Part shown: piece after piece, positions 51,934 through 60,491 of the stretch
Position numbering within the stretch: the first letter of the stretch is position 1
Layout: the number at the start of each line of letters is the position of its first letter
NCBI RefSeq assembly: GCF_042655385.1
Contig: NZ_JBHSMA010000002.1
Coordinates: forward strand, 496,001-560,000
Origin: Larkinella bovis
GTDB lineage: Bacteria; Bacteroidota; Bacteroidia; Cytophagales; Spirosomataceae
Length of the DNA stretch: 64,000 nt
Reading direction: 5' to 3'
The notes under the pieces: model-generated
Database searches by the model: none
Seen by the model: the letters and a program-made list of their open reading frames with translations, nothing else
What the model was told of the DNA's origin: nothing
Translations under genes and position numbers: made by a program

Positions 51934-52020
51934 GGGTTAGCGCACGCAGCATCTACCACTCTCTATTCATAAGCAATCAATCTCTATTACTATATTTTAA
52001 AACAACCAATCTCTACATGT

Positions 52021-55000
52021 ATGAAATCGAACATTACGGAATTTTCCATTTTCCGGCCAAACCGGTCTATGACAGGAGTGCGTCTGCTCGCTTGCGGACT
52101 GGCCGGTCTGTTGGCTGGTAGCCTGCCTGCTCAGGCCGAAACCGCCCTTCCTGCTGTCCGCGCGAAAGTCATTCTCAACCGCCCGGCGGCCACCTTCACC
52201 AATCCGGTTCTTCAGGAACGCACCATTACGGGGCGGGTTCTCTCCTCGGAAGACAACACCGCGCTGCCCGGTGTAAACATCGCCGTGAAAGGATCGACGC
52301 GCGGAACCACCAGCGATGCCGAGGGGAGTTACCGGCTGGCCGTTCCGAACGGTGATGCGGTGCTGGTTTTTTCGTCCGTCGGTTTTATTTCGCAGGAAAT
52401 AACCGTCGGAAACCGCACTACGGTTAATATCTCGCTGAAAGCGGACGACCGGACGCTGAATGAAGTCGTCGTGGTGGGGTACGGTACGCAGAAAAAGAGT
52501 CAGTTGACCGGGGCCATTACCCAGGTTACGGCGAAAGAAATCCAGGAAATGCCGATCACGAACCTGGGCCAGGCTTTACAGGGCCGGGCGGCCGGGGTCG
52601 ATGTCACGCAAACCGGGTCAAAACCGGGTACGGTGCCCACCATCCGGATTCGGGGGCGTCGCTCGTTCAGTGCCAGTAACGACCCGCTGTATGTGGTCGA
52701 TGGAATTCCGCTTGCGGGCGGGTATGAAGACATGAACCCGAGCGATGTAGCCTCCATGGAGGTGCTGAAAGACGCAACGGCAACGGCCATTTATGGGGCG
52801 CGGGGCGCCAATGGCGTGGTGCTGATTACGACCAAACGGGGGGCTCAGAAAGGCAAAACCACCGTATCGTACGATGGGTACGTTGGGGTATCGCGACCTC
52901 TGGACAAGCTTGAACTGTTCAGCGGACCCGAGTTTGCCGAATTTGTCCGGGAGTCGTACCGGGCAACGGGCGGCTACAATGATGCCGGTGGCAAGCCGGT
53001 TCCGACGGGGGTGGCGGATGCTGCTGCCGATGCGAAAGTGGCCGTATTGGGGGGCGACCCGGCCGTTGCGAAAGGGCTGGCCAACGGCACCAATACCGAT
53101 TGGCAGGACCTGATCCTGAAAAACGGATTTGTGCAAAACCATTCCCTGGGTGTTCAGGGCGGCAGCGAACGCACGCAATTTTATATATCGGCGGGCTACT
53201 TCAAAGATAAAGGGGTTTCGGAAGGACTGGATTTCACCCGGTATACCTTGCGGGCCAATATCGACCATCAGATTAATAAGGTCCTGAAGGTGGGGCTGTC
53301 GTCGTACCTGATGTACAGCGAACGCAACGGTGAAAACCTGAACCCGTACCAGTTTACGATTCAGCAGAACCCGCTGGCGGCTCCGTATGATGACAATGGG
53401 AATATTATTTTCTCGCCCACCAACGATGCCCTGCTGACCAACCCCTTGGCCGAAATCGTACCCGGCGCGCAGATTGACCAAACCAAAAAGTACCGGATGT
53501 TCAACAGCCTGTACGCGGAAGCGAAAATTATGGACGGCCTGAAATACCGGGTCAACTTTGGGCCGGATTTTACGCTGGCCCGCTGGGGACGGTTTATTGG
53601 GGCCCGCACCAACGCCCGGAAATTGGGTGATCCGCAAGCCATGAATGAAAACCGTTTCGGCTTTAACTGGACGCTGGAAAATATTGTAACCTACTCGAAA
53701 ACGTTTAAGGAGAAGCACAACCTGAACGTAACCCTGCTCCACTCCATTCAGCGGGATAATTACGAACGCTACCGCACCGACGTTCAGGGCATTCCGGCCG
53801 AAACGCAGCAGTTTTATAATCTGGGGGCAGCCTCTTCCGTGCAGGCTACGGCCAGCGAGCTGATTCAATGGACCATCAACTCGTATATGGCCCGGGTCAA
53901 CTATGATTTCAACGATAAGTACCTGCTGACGGCTACCATCCGGCGCGACGGTTCGAGCCGGTTTGGGGAAAACACGAAGTATGGGAACTTCCCCGGGGTG
54001 GCGCTCGGCTGGAACATCAGCAATGAACCGTTTCTGAAAAGCGTAACCTGGATCGATCTGCTGAAACTGCGGGCCGGTTATGGTGCGGTGGGAAACACGG
54101 CGGTAGCTCCCTACCAGACGCAGGGGCTATTGGGCCGCACTGCCTATGCCTGGAACGCCACACCGGCCTTCGGCTACCGGCCCAACACCATTGGTAATCC
54201 CGACCTGCGCTGGGAGACCTCGGCCACCGTCAACTTCGGGGTTGATTTCAGCTTCTGGCAGGGCCGTTTGCAGGGGTCGCTCGAACTGTACCAGACCAAC
54301 ACCACCGCCCTGCTGCTGGCCGATCAGCTACCGGGCTCCGTCGGCTTCGGTGCGGTGACGCGGAATGTGGGCGAAACCCGCAACCGGGGGATCGAACTGG
54401 GCTTTACCACCTTTAACATCAATTCGGCCGGCGGCTTTAAATGGCAGACCGATTTCACGTTCATGAAGAACACGGAGGCCATCGTGTCGCTGTACAACGG
54501 GAAAGTCGATGATATCGGGAATGGCTGGTTTATTGGCCGCCCACTGAGCACCGTGTACGATTACAAGAAACTGGGCATCTGGCAGACGTCGGAAGCGGAT
54601 CAGGCCAAGCAATTTGCCAGCGAAGTCGGTCAGATCAAGATCCAGGATACCAACGGCGATGGCCGGATCAATGCCGACGACCGGGTGATCATCGGCTCCG
54701 ATGTGCCGAAATTCAGTGCCGGGATTACCAATCGCTTCAATTACAAAGGATTCGATCTGTCGTTCTTCTTCTTTGGCCGGTTTGGCAACCTGCTTCGGAG
54801 CGATTTCCACCGCAACCGGAATGCCCTGGCCGGACGCTATCAGCAGATTAAAGTGGATTACTGGACGCCGAACAACCCGACCAACGAATTCCCCCGGCCC
54901 AAGAGCACGCAGGAATTCCCGGTTTACAACACCACGATCTCGTTTTTCGACGGAACGTTTGTGAAGCTGCGGAACATCAACTTCGGCTATAACTTTAGCC

Positions 55001-55191
55001 CGGTCATCGCTAAAAAGCTGGGAATGGAATCGTTACGGGTATACACCAGCATTCAGCAACCGTTCATCTGGTCGGAATACCGGAACAAATACAACGGGAT
55101 CGATCCGGAAACAACAGGCTTAGCCCTGAGTGAAACCGGGGTGGTGCCGGCCACGATGGTAACCACCTTCGGGCTGAACGTCCGATTCTAA
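52021..55191 (+). CDS. SusC/RagA-type TonB-linked outer membrane transporter
   Basis: The 1056-residue protein has a signal sequence (residues 1-42), a carboxypeptidase-regulatory-like domain (ITGRVLSSEDNTALPGVNIAVKGSTRGTTSDAEGSYRL, 70-145) and the SusC plug start VVVGYGTQKKSQLTGAI. The plug continues with GRAAGVDVTQTGSKPG and the barrel ends in FGLNVRF. It imports a ligand together with the SusD partner encoded 42 bp downstream. No STN domain precedes the plug region, so it lacks the part that normally talks to FecR. The upstream leader has repeated TCTCTA words. Confidence 0.95.
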   Translation: MKSNITEFSIFRPNRSMTGVRLLACGLAGLLAGSLPAQAETALPAVRAKVILNRPAATFTNPVLQERTITGRVLSSEDNTALPGVNIAVKGSTRGTTSDAEGSYRLAVPNGDAVLVFSSVGFISQEITVGNRTTVNISLKADDRTLNEVVVVGYGTQKKSQLTGAITQVTAKEIQEMPITNLGQALQGRAAGVDVTQTGSKPGTVPTIRIRGRRSFSASNDPLYVVDGIPLAGGYEDMNPSDVASMEVLKDATATAIYGARGANGVVLITTKRGAQKGKTTVSYDGYVGVSRPLDKLELFSGPEFAEFVRESYRATGGYNDAGGKPVPTGVADAAADAKVAVLGGDPAVAKGLANGTNTDWQDLILKNGFVQNHSLGVQGGSERTQFYISAGYFKDKGVSEGLDFTRYTLRANIDHQINKVLKVGLSSYLMYSERNGENLNPYQFTIQQNPLAAPYDDNGNIIFSPTNDALLTNPLAEIVPGAQIDQTKKYRMFNSLYAEAKIMDGLKYRVNFGPDFTLARWGRFIGARTNARKLGDPQAMNENRFGFNWTLENIVTYSKTFKEKHNLNVTLLHSIQRDNYERYRTDVQGIPAETQQFYNLGAASSVQATASELIQWTINSYMARVNYDFNDKYLLTATIRRDGSSRFGENTKYGNFPGVALGWNISNEPFLKSVTWIDLLKLRAGYGAVGNTAVAPYQTQGLLGRTAYAWNATPAFGYRPNTIGNPDLRWETSATVNFGVDFSFWQGRLQGSLELYQTNTTALLLADQLPGSVGFGAVTRNVGETRNRGIELGFTTFNINSAGGFKWQTDFTFMKNTEAIVSLYNGKVDDIGNGWFIGRPLSTVYDYKKLGIWQTSEADQAKQFASEVGQIKIQDTNGDGRINADDRVIIGSDVPKFSAGITNRFNYKGFDLSFFFFGRFGNLLRSDFHRNRNALAGRYQQIKVDYWTPNNPTNEFPRPKSTQEFPVYNTTISFFDGTFVKLRNINFGYNFSPVIAKKLGMESLRVYTSIQQPFIWSEYRNKYNGIDPETTGLALSETGVVPATMVTTFGLNVRF

Positions 55192-55233
55192 TCCGGAAGT
55201 GAAGTTAAAAACACGGTTTTAGCTATTAAAAAG

Positions 55234-56934
55234 ATGAAAATCAGAACTATAAAAAAATCCATAAAAATCGCTGGCCTGGCGACGATGCTGCTGGTAAGCC
55301 AGTCGTGTAAAGATGTCCTGGACGAAGAAGTCGTCTCGGGAATCGGCAACGATTACATGAATACCACCAAGGGCTTCGAGGATGCAGTCAAGGCCGCCTA
55401 TTCGACGCTCCGCTATTACTACGGCAGCCAGCAGGGGCTGACCATGTCGGAGTACGGGACGGATATTTACGCAACCGGGGCCGACGGGGGCTACAAGGGC
55501 TTCCACTTCTACGATGGCCAGTTGAACCCAACGGTCGATTACCTCATCAACACCTGGGATGAATTGTACAAGGGCATCAATACCTGCAACGCCATCATCG
55601 ACCGGGCACCCAGCGTGACCGGAATTACCGATGCGGTGAAGAAAGTCCGGGTGGCCGAAGCCAAGTTTTTACGGGCTCACTACTACTATCTGCTCTTCAT
55701 GCAGTGGGGCGGTGTCGATCTGCGGCTGACCGAAACGCTGGCGCCGACCAAAGAAACCAAGCGGGCTTCGGAGGCTGAAATGTATACGCAGATTATCAAG
55801 GACCTGACCGAGGCCGTTGCGGATCTGGAAGCCAAAGCGCAGTCGGCAGACTATGGGCGGGCCACAAAACCGGCGGCCGAGACCCTGTTGGCCAAAGTGT
55901 ATCTGACCAAAGCCTATTCGACGTCCAAAGCAGCCGACGACTTCAGCAAAGCCGCAGCGCTCTGCAAGAACGTTACGACGGCCTACGGTTTCAAACTGCT
56001 CGACGATTTTGCCAGTGTATTCGATGAAAACAACCAGGTGAATAGTGAAATCGTATTTGCCACCCAGTATACATCTGATCCGCTGACGAACCTCACCAAC
56101 AACACGGGGGCTGCTAACGGGGGCAACAACCTGCACCTGTTCTTCGGGATGCAGTACGATGTGCAGCCGGGCCTGAAGCGGGATGTGTTTTACGGTCGTC
56201 CGTTCAAGCGGTTACGGCCTACCGCCTATTTCCTGAACACGGTTCTGGCCGACCGCACCAACGATTCGCGGTATAAGAAAATGTTCCGCGATACCTGGCT
56301 CAGCAACAACCCCGGCGCTAATCTCAACCCGTCGTTCGATGATTCGAAGGCCAAGCTCACGTTTGCGGCTGGTGACACGGCCATCTATATGCCCGGCGTC
56401 GAGTGGACCAAGGCCCAGCGGGCCGCCAGGAAATACCAGGTACTGGTACCCAGCATGTATAACGAAGCGTTGTTTCCCACGCTCATCAAGTTTTTCGATA
56501 CCAAACGACCGGACCTCACCTATGAGCCGGGGAGTCGCGACTATTTTGTGTTCCGGCTGGCCGACGTATATTTGATGCAGGCCGAAGCGCTGCTGCAATC
56601 CGGTAATGTTGCCGAGGCCGTAACGGCTATTAATGAGGTGCGTTACCGGGCGGGCTGGCCGGGGAAAAAAGAGGCCATGCTGTTGACGGCAAAAGACCTG
56701 ACGATGGAAACCATCATGGAAGAACGCGCCCGTGAGCTGGCCGGGGAACAAATTCGCTGGCTGGACCTGAAGCGCTGGAATCTGTTGATCGACCGCGTCA
56801 AGAAATACAATCCCCAGGCGGCCGTCAATATCAAGGATTATCACGTTCTGCGTCCGATTCCGCAAACCCAGATCGACCGGAGTGCCAAAGGGGCAGATGG
56901 TAAGTCGGTTTTTGCCCAGAATCCGGGCTATTAG
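55234..56934 (+). CDS. SusD/RagB-family glycan-binding lipoprotein
   Basis: The 566-residue protein has a lipoprotein-type signal (MLLVSQSC) and the SusD helical TPR-like fold. It has YDGQLNPTVDYLINTWDELYKGINTCNAIIDRAP, KVRVAEAKFLRAHYYYLLFMQWGGVDLR and the C-terminal DVYLMQAEALLQSGN and ERARELAGEQIRWLDLKRW motifs. It caps the SusC barrel and binds the ligand on the surface. It is slightly longer than typical. A 14-bp inverted repeat follows the stop codon. Confidence 0.95.
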   Translation: MKIRTIKKSIKIAGLATMLLVSQSCKDVLDEEVVSGIGNDYMNTTKGFEDAVKAAYSTLRYYYGSQQGLTMSEYGTDIYATGADGGYKGFHFYDGQLNPTVDYLINTWDELYKGINTCNAIIDRAPSVTGITDAVKKVRVAEAKFLRAHYYYLLFMQWGGVDLRLTETLAPTKETKRASEAEMYTQIIKDLTEAVADLEAKAQSADYGRATKPAAETLLAKVYLTKAYSTSKAADDFSKAAALCKNVTTAYGFKLLDDFASVFDENNQVNSEIVFATQYTSDPLTNLTNNTGAANGGNNLHLFFGMQYDVQPGLKRDVFYGRPFKRLRPTAYFLNTVLADRTNDSRYKKMFRDTWLSNNPGANLNPSFDDSKAKLTFAAGDTAIYMPGVEWTKAQRAARKYQVLVPSMYNEALFPTLIKFFDTKRPDLTYEPGSRDYFVFRLADVYLMQAEALLQSGNVAEAVTAINEVRYRAGWPGKKEAMLLTAKDLTMETIMEERARELAGEQIRWLDLKRWNLLIDRVKKYNPQAAVNIKDYHVLRPIPQTQIDRSAKGADGKSVFAQNPGY

Positions 56935-56952
56935 CAATACGGTGTTGGATTG

Positions 56953-56989
56953 AACCGGCCCCGAACGCCCCGCGTGTTCGGGGCCGGTT
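56953..56989 (+). terminator. 14-bp hairpin after susD
   Basis: AACCGGCCCCGAAC (56953-56966) and GTTCGGGGCCGGTT (56976-56989) are perfect complements, followed by TGTTTG. The weak T tract suggests partial termination or mRNA protection, lowering expression of the catabolic genes behind the SusC/SusD genes. Confidence 0.7.
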
Positions 56990-57060
56990 TGTTTGTGGCG
57001 ATCCTGAGAGTAGATTCGCGGGCGGACGTTCTTCTTACTCCGGAATCTTTCAATCATAAA

Positions 57061-57987
57061 ATGATACAGAATACCGTAAATAGACGCCAGTTTCTGGCCA
57101 CCGCCGGGTTGTCGGCCCTGGCGCTGGCTACCCAAACCAACCTGCTGGCCGAAACGGCTAAGAAATCAGGCCTGAAAATCGGCTACTCCGGCATTACCTG
57201 GGGCGGCAAAGACGAGCAGGCCATCAAAGACCTGTCTTCGCTGGGGTATAAGGGGATTCAACTGCGGGCCAATACGTTTGCGCCGTACAAAACCAGGCCG
57301 TCTGAACTGAAAGCTCTGCTCGATCAGTATCAGCTGAAGCTGGCCATGTTTTCGAGTGGAAACGTGGAAATCGATCCGGCAAAGTTCCAGAGTACGGTCG
57401 ATCTGCACGTGGCTCACGCCAGTTTTGTCAAAGCATTGGGTGGTTCGGCGTTCCAGATGACCAACAGCCTGCGGAAAGGCGGTCAGGCACCGACAACCGA
57501 AGAACTCAAAAAACTGGCGAGTGTCATGAATGAAATCGGCAAGCAAACCGCCGATATGGGGGTTCAGGCTACGTATCACAACCACATGAACCAGTGGGGG
57601 GAGACTCCGGAGGAGGTCGATGTGCTGGTGCAGGAAATGAATCCGAAATACGTGCGGCTGCTGCTCGATATTGCGCATTACAAGCAGGGCGGGGGCGACC
57701 CGGCCAAGGCGGTTTTGCAATACAAGGATGTGCTGCATACGCTGCACCTGAAAGATACTAAAAGCCCGTTGCCCGAAAAACCGGACAATCCGAAAGCCTA
57801 CAAATTCGTAGAACTGGGGCAGGGGAACGTGGATGTTCCGGCGGTTTTTGCGGCTTTGGACAAGATCAAATTCAAAGGCTGGGGTGTGGTCGAACTCGAT
57901 GGTGTTCCCGATCCGAACAAAACGCCCCTGCAATGCGCGCAAATCAACAAGGATTACATCACAAAAACCCTAAATTTTCCCCTCTGA
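57061..57987 (+). CDS. Exported sugar phosphate isomerase/epimerase-like TIM barrel
   Basis: The 308-residue protein has a Tat-like signal (VNRRQFLATAGLSALALA) and an AP-endonuclease-2-type TIM barrel: LKIGYSGITWGGKDEQAIKDLSSLGYKGIQLR, TYHNHMNQWGETPEEVDVLV with metal-binding His, LLLDIAHYKQGG and the final WGVVELDGVPDPN. The start at 57061 is at the signal; the frame opens further upstream. In such operons it may act on 3-keto sugars or their products. Its last codons and stop lie inside the repeat at 57982. Confidence 0.88.
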   Translation: MIQNTVNRRQFLATAGLSALALATQTNLLAETAKKSGLKIGYSGITWGGKDEQAIKDLSSLGYKGIQLRANTFAPYKTRPSELKALLDQYQLKLAMFSSGNVEIDPAKFQSTVDLHVAHASFVKALGGSAFQMTNSLRKGGQAPTTEELKKLASVMNEIGKQTADMGVQATYHNHMNQWGETPEEVDVLVQEMNPKYVRLLLDIAHYKQGGGDPAKAVLQYKDVLHTLHLKDTKSPLPEKPDNPKAYKFVELGQGNVDVPAVFAALDKIKFKGWGVVELDGVPDPNKTPLQCAQINKDYITKTLNFPL

Positions 57988-58071
57988 TAAGCTCTGATAG
58001 TCTCTGATCAACTCTGTGTAACAGGTTATAAATCAGGGTTAATCAGGGGACATCAGAGGTTATCAGAGTAA
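57982..58071. repeat. Perfectly phased 4+4 CTCTGAT stuttered hairpin
   Basis: Four 10-bp units start at 57982, 57992, 58002 and 58012 (CTCTGATAAG, CTCTGATAGT, CTCTGATCAA, CTCTGTGTAA). After an 11-base linker, four inverted 10-bp units start at 58032, 58042, 58052 and 58062 (ATCAGGGTTA, ATCAGGGGAC, ATCAGAGGTT, ATCAGAGTAA). The first unit contains the stop codon of the isomerase gene, and the last ends 7 bp before the DUF1080 start codon. Confidence 0.88.
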
Positions 58072-58078
58072 TACACTT

Positions 58079-58822
58079 ATGAAAACGTTATTGATGACGG
58101 CGGTTTTAAGTCTTGGCCTGATGGCTGCTGAGAAACCGCAGGCTCCCAACACGCTGACCGCCAGGGAAAAAAAAGAAGGCTGGCAACTGTTGTTTGATGG
58201 CAAAACATCCAAAGGCTGGCGGGGCGCCTATAAGGACAAGTTTCCCGAAAAAGGCTGGCTGATTGAAAATGGAACGCTGAGCATTACCAAATCTGACGGT
58301 TCGGAATCGACCCACTATGGCGACATTGTGACCGATGGCGAATACGGCGACTTTGACCTGACGTTCGAGTTTAAACTCACCGAAGGGGCCAACAGTGGCT
58401 TAAAGTATTTCGTGGTGGAGCACCAACCCAAACCGTCGGGTTCGGCCTATGGCCTGGAGTACCAGGTCCTGGATGATGACAAACACCCGGATGCCAAAAT
58501 GGGCCGCGACGGCAACCGCACCGTCGGATCGCTCTACGACCTGATTCCGGCGAAAGAAAAGAAAGCCAATCCGATCGGCGAGTGGAACCAGGGTCGAATT
58601 ATCTCCAAAGGTTCACACGTTGAACACTGGCTGAATGGCAAAAAGGTGGTGGAGTATGAGCGGGGCAGCGAGGCTTTCCGAAATCTGGTGGCCCAGAGCA
58701 AGTACAAGGCTCCATCGTATAATGCCCACGGCCGGTTCGGCGAAGCGCCCAAAGGCCATATTTTGCTTCAGGACCACGGCGACCGCGTGTCGTTCCGGAA
58801 CATGAAGATCAAGGCGTTGTAG
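58079..58822 (+). CDS. DUF1080 3-keto-disaccharide hydrolase-like protein
   Basis: The 247-residue protein has a short signal peptide and a concanavalin-like DUF1080 domain. It reads GWQLLFDGKTSKGWRGAYKDKFPEKGWLIENGTLSI, then YGDFDLTFEFKLTEGANSGLKYFV and GLEYQVLDDDKHPDAK. Members cleave glycosidic bonds of 3-keto sugars by elimination and hydration, after an oxidoreductase has made the keto group. The neighbour downstream is such an oxidoreductase. The exact substrate is unknown. Confidence 0.9.
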   Translation: MKTLLMTAVLSLGLMAAEKPQAPNTLTAREKKEGWQLLFDGKTSKGWRGAYKDKFPEKGWLIENGTLSITKSDGSESTHYGDIVTDGEYGDFDLTFEFKLTEGANSGLKYFVVEHQPKPSGSAYGLEYQVLDDDKHPDAKMGRDGNRTVGSLYDLIPAKEKKANPIGEWNQGRIISKGSHVEHWLNGKKVVEYERGSEAFRNLVAQSKYKAPSYNAHGRFGEAPKGHILLQDHGDRVSFRNMKIKAL

Positions 58823-58825
58823 CGG

Positions 58826-58935
58826 GTTTACAGTTTACGGTTTTCAGGTTACGGTAGCTGACACATTCCGATCAACCTTTACGCCATAAACCGAAAACCG
58901 TATTCCAAAAACTGTATACCGAAAACCGTAAATCC
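58826..58935. repeat. Stuttered TTTACGGTTTTC hairpin
   Basis: The left part (58826-58856) repeats GTTTACAG, GTTTACGGTTTTCAG and GTTACGGTA. The right part (58885-58935) repeats AAACCGAAAACCGTA, AAAAACTGTATA and CCGAAAACCGTAAA. TTTACGGTTTTC (58834-58845) and GAAAACCGTAAA (58921-58932) pair over 12 bp. It starts a few bases after the DUF1080 stop codon. Confidence 0.75.
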
Positions 58936-59027
58936 GGAATAGTAGACTTTTTATAAATAAGCCTTTCACTCATAGTCTCTTGTCAGGCATCAGGCGTATA
59001 CACAATAACAACTAAACGACATACCGC

Positions 59028-60377
59028 ATGGAAAATCGTCGCGACTTTATAAAGAAATCTGCTCTGGCCGGTTTGGGCATGAGCTTTTCAGCCGCCAGCT
59101 ACGCCCGGATTCTGGGCTCTGCCGACCGTGTACGGGTCGGCATCGTCGGCTTTTCGGATCGCTTCCGGGGCGCCCTGGCACCAAGCTTTGCCAGTCACGC
59201 CAAAGAACTTAATTTTGAATTCGTGGCGGTTTCCGACATCTGGAGCCGTCGGCGCGAAGAAGCGGAGGCTTATCTGAAACAAAAAAACTTTATCAGCGGC
59301 CCTAATTTCGTCAAATGCCGCAACAATGAAGAACTTTACGACCGCAAGGACGTCGATGCCGTGATTATCAGTACCGCCGACTTCCAGCACGCGCTGCACT
59401 GCGCCGAAGCCGTGGAAGCCGGAAGGGATGTGTACGTCGAAAAACCATTCGCCGAATCGCTGGAAGATGCCCGCAAGGCGCTGAAAGCCGTTGAAAAAAG
59501 CAAGAAAATTGTTCAGGTCGGGTCGCAGCGCCGGAGCACGCCGAACTACTGGGCCGCCAATGAATACATCAAATCCGGCAAGTTTGGCGACATCGCCATG
59601 GTGGAAATGACCTGGAATGTCAACCAGCCGGGCCGGTGGCGCCGTGCGAAACTCGTTTCCGAAATCAGGAAAGAGGATACCGACTGGAAACGCTATCTGA
59701 TGAACCGCCCGATGGTGGAATGGGATCCGCGTAAGTATCTGGAATTCCGGCTATTCTATCCGTATTCATCGGGTATTCCGGGCCAATGGATGTCGCACCA
59801 GATTGATACCGTACACTGGTTCAGCGGGTATGATCACCCACGTAGTGTGGTTGCCAACGGTGGTATTTATGTCTGGAAAGACGGGCGTGTAAACCCCGAT
59901 ACGTTCACGGCGGTTTTTGATTACGGCCCGGACAATGACAAGAGCAAAGGCTTCCAGGTTTTGTATAGTTCGCGGATGACCAACGAAGCGGGCGGAACGA
60001 AAGAATTGTACTACTCGAACGGGGGTATGATTAACCTGGATACAAACAAAATTAGCCCGGAAGGTGGTCTGGAAGCCAAAGCTGCGGCTGAAATGGGTAT
60101 GAAAGCCAATCTGCTGGCCGAGCAGTCTCTGGCAACCACCGGCGAAAAACAGGTGACTTCAGCCAATACGGGTGCCGACCCGATGACTTCCCGGCACATG
60201 CGCAACTGGATGGAGTGCGTTCGCAGCCGGAAAGAGCCGAATGCGCCCGCCAAAGCCGGGTACAATCACTCCGTGGCCAGCATCATGTCGACGATTGCCT
60301 ACCAGACCGGTGAGCGTGTGACCTACGATAGCACCAAACAGGAAGTGATGGCGAGCGGAAAAATTGTAAAGGTCTGA
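59028..60377 (+). CDS. Exported Gfo/Idh/MocA family oxidoreductase
   Basis: The 449-residue protein has a Tat-type signal (ENRRDFIKKSALAGLGMSF) and a Rossmann domain (RVRVGIVGFSDRFRGALA). The family motif normally EKPL reads VEKPFAES. The C-terminal substrate domain contains PGQWMSHQIDTVHWFSGYDHPRSVVANGG, with the catalytic-type His. It carries a tightly bound NAD(P) and probably oxidises the 3-hydroxyl of a sugar in the periplasm, feeding the DUF1080 hydrolase. The sugar is unknown. Confidence 0.9.
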   Translation: MENRRDFIKKSALAGLGMSFSAASYARILGSADRVRVGIVGFSDRFRGALAPSFASHAKELNFEFVAVSDIWSRRREEAEAYLKQKNFISGPNFVKCRNNEELYDRKDVDAVIISTADFQHALHCAEAVEAGRDVYVEKPFAESLEDARKALKAVEKSKKIVQVGSQRRSTPNYWAANEYIKSGKFGDIAMVEMTWNVNQPGRWRRAKLVSEIRKEDTDWKRYLMNRPMVEWDPRKYLEFRLFYPYSSGIPGQWMSHQIDTVHWFSGYDHPRSVVANGGIYVWKDGRVNPDTFTAVFDYGPDNDKSKGFQVLYSSRMTNEAGGTKELYYSNGGMINLDTNKISPEGGLEAKAAAEMGMKANLLAEQSLATTGEKQVTSANTGADPMTSRHMRNWMECVRSRKEPNAPAKAGYNHSVASIMSTIAYQTGERVTYDSTKQEVMASGKIVKV

Positions 60378-60400
60378 TTGAACGGTTTAAATTGATCGAA

Positions 60401-60478
60401 CGCGGATTGAACGGAGACAACGGACCAGAGCGGATTTTTCCGTTTGGGACCACCGAATCCGATCAGTCCGCGTTTTTA
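60401..60478 (+). terminator. Imperfect stuttered hairpin ending in T tract
   Basis: CGCGGATTGAACGG (60401-60414) and neighbouring ATTGAACGG words pair with CCGAATCCGATCAGTCCGCG (60453-60472), which is followed by TTTTTAT. The word TGATTGAACGG begins at the stop codon of the oxidoreductase gene. It may end transcription there or act between the genes. Confidence 0.6.
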
Positions 60479-60491
60479 TAACTACCTATAT

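Noticed and set aside
52618..53868. 416-codon minus-strand frame inside the SusC gene
   Set aside because: Antisense shadow of a conserved gene with unnatural composition.
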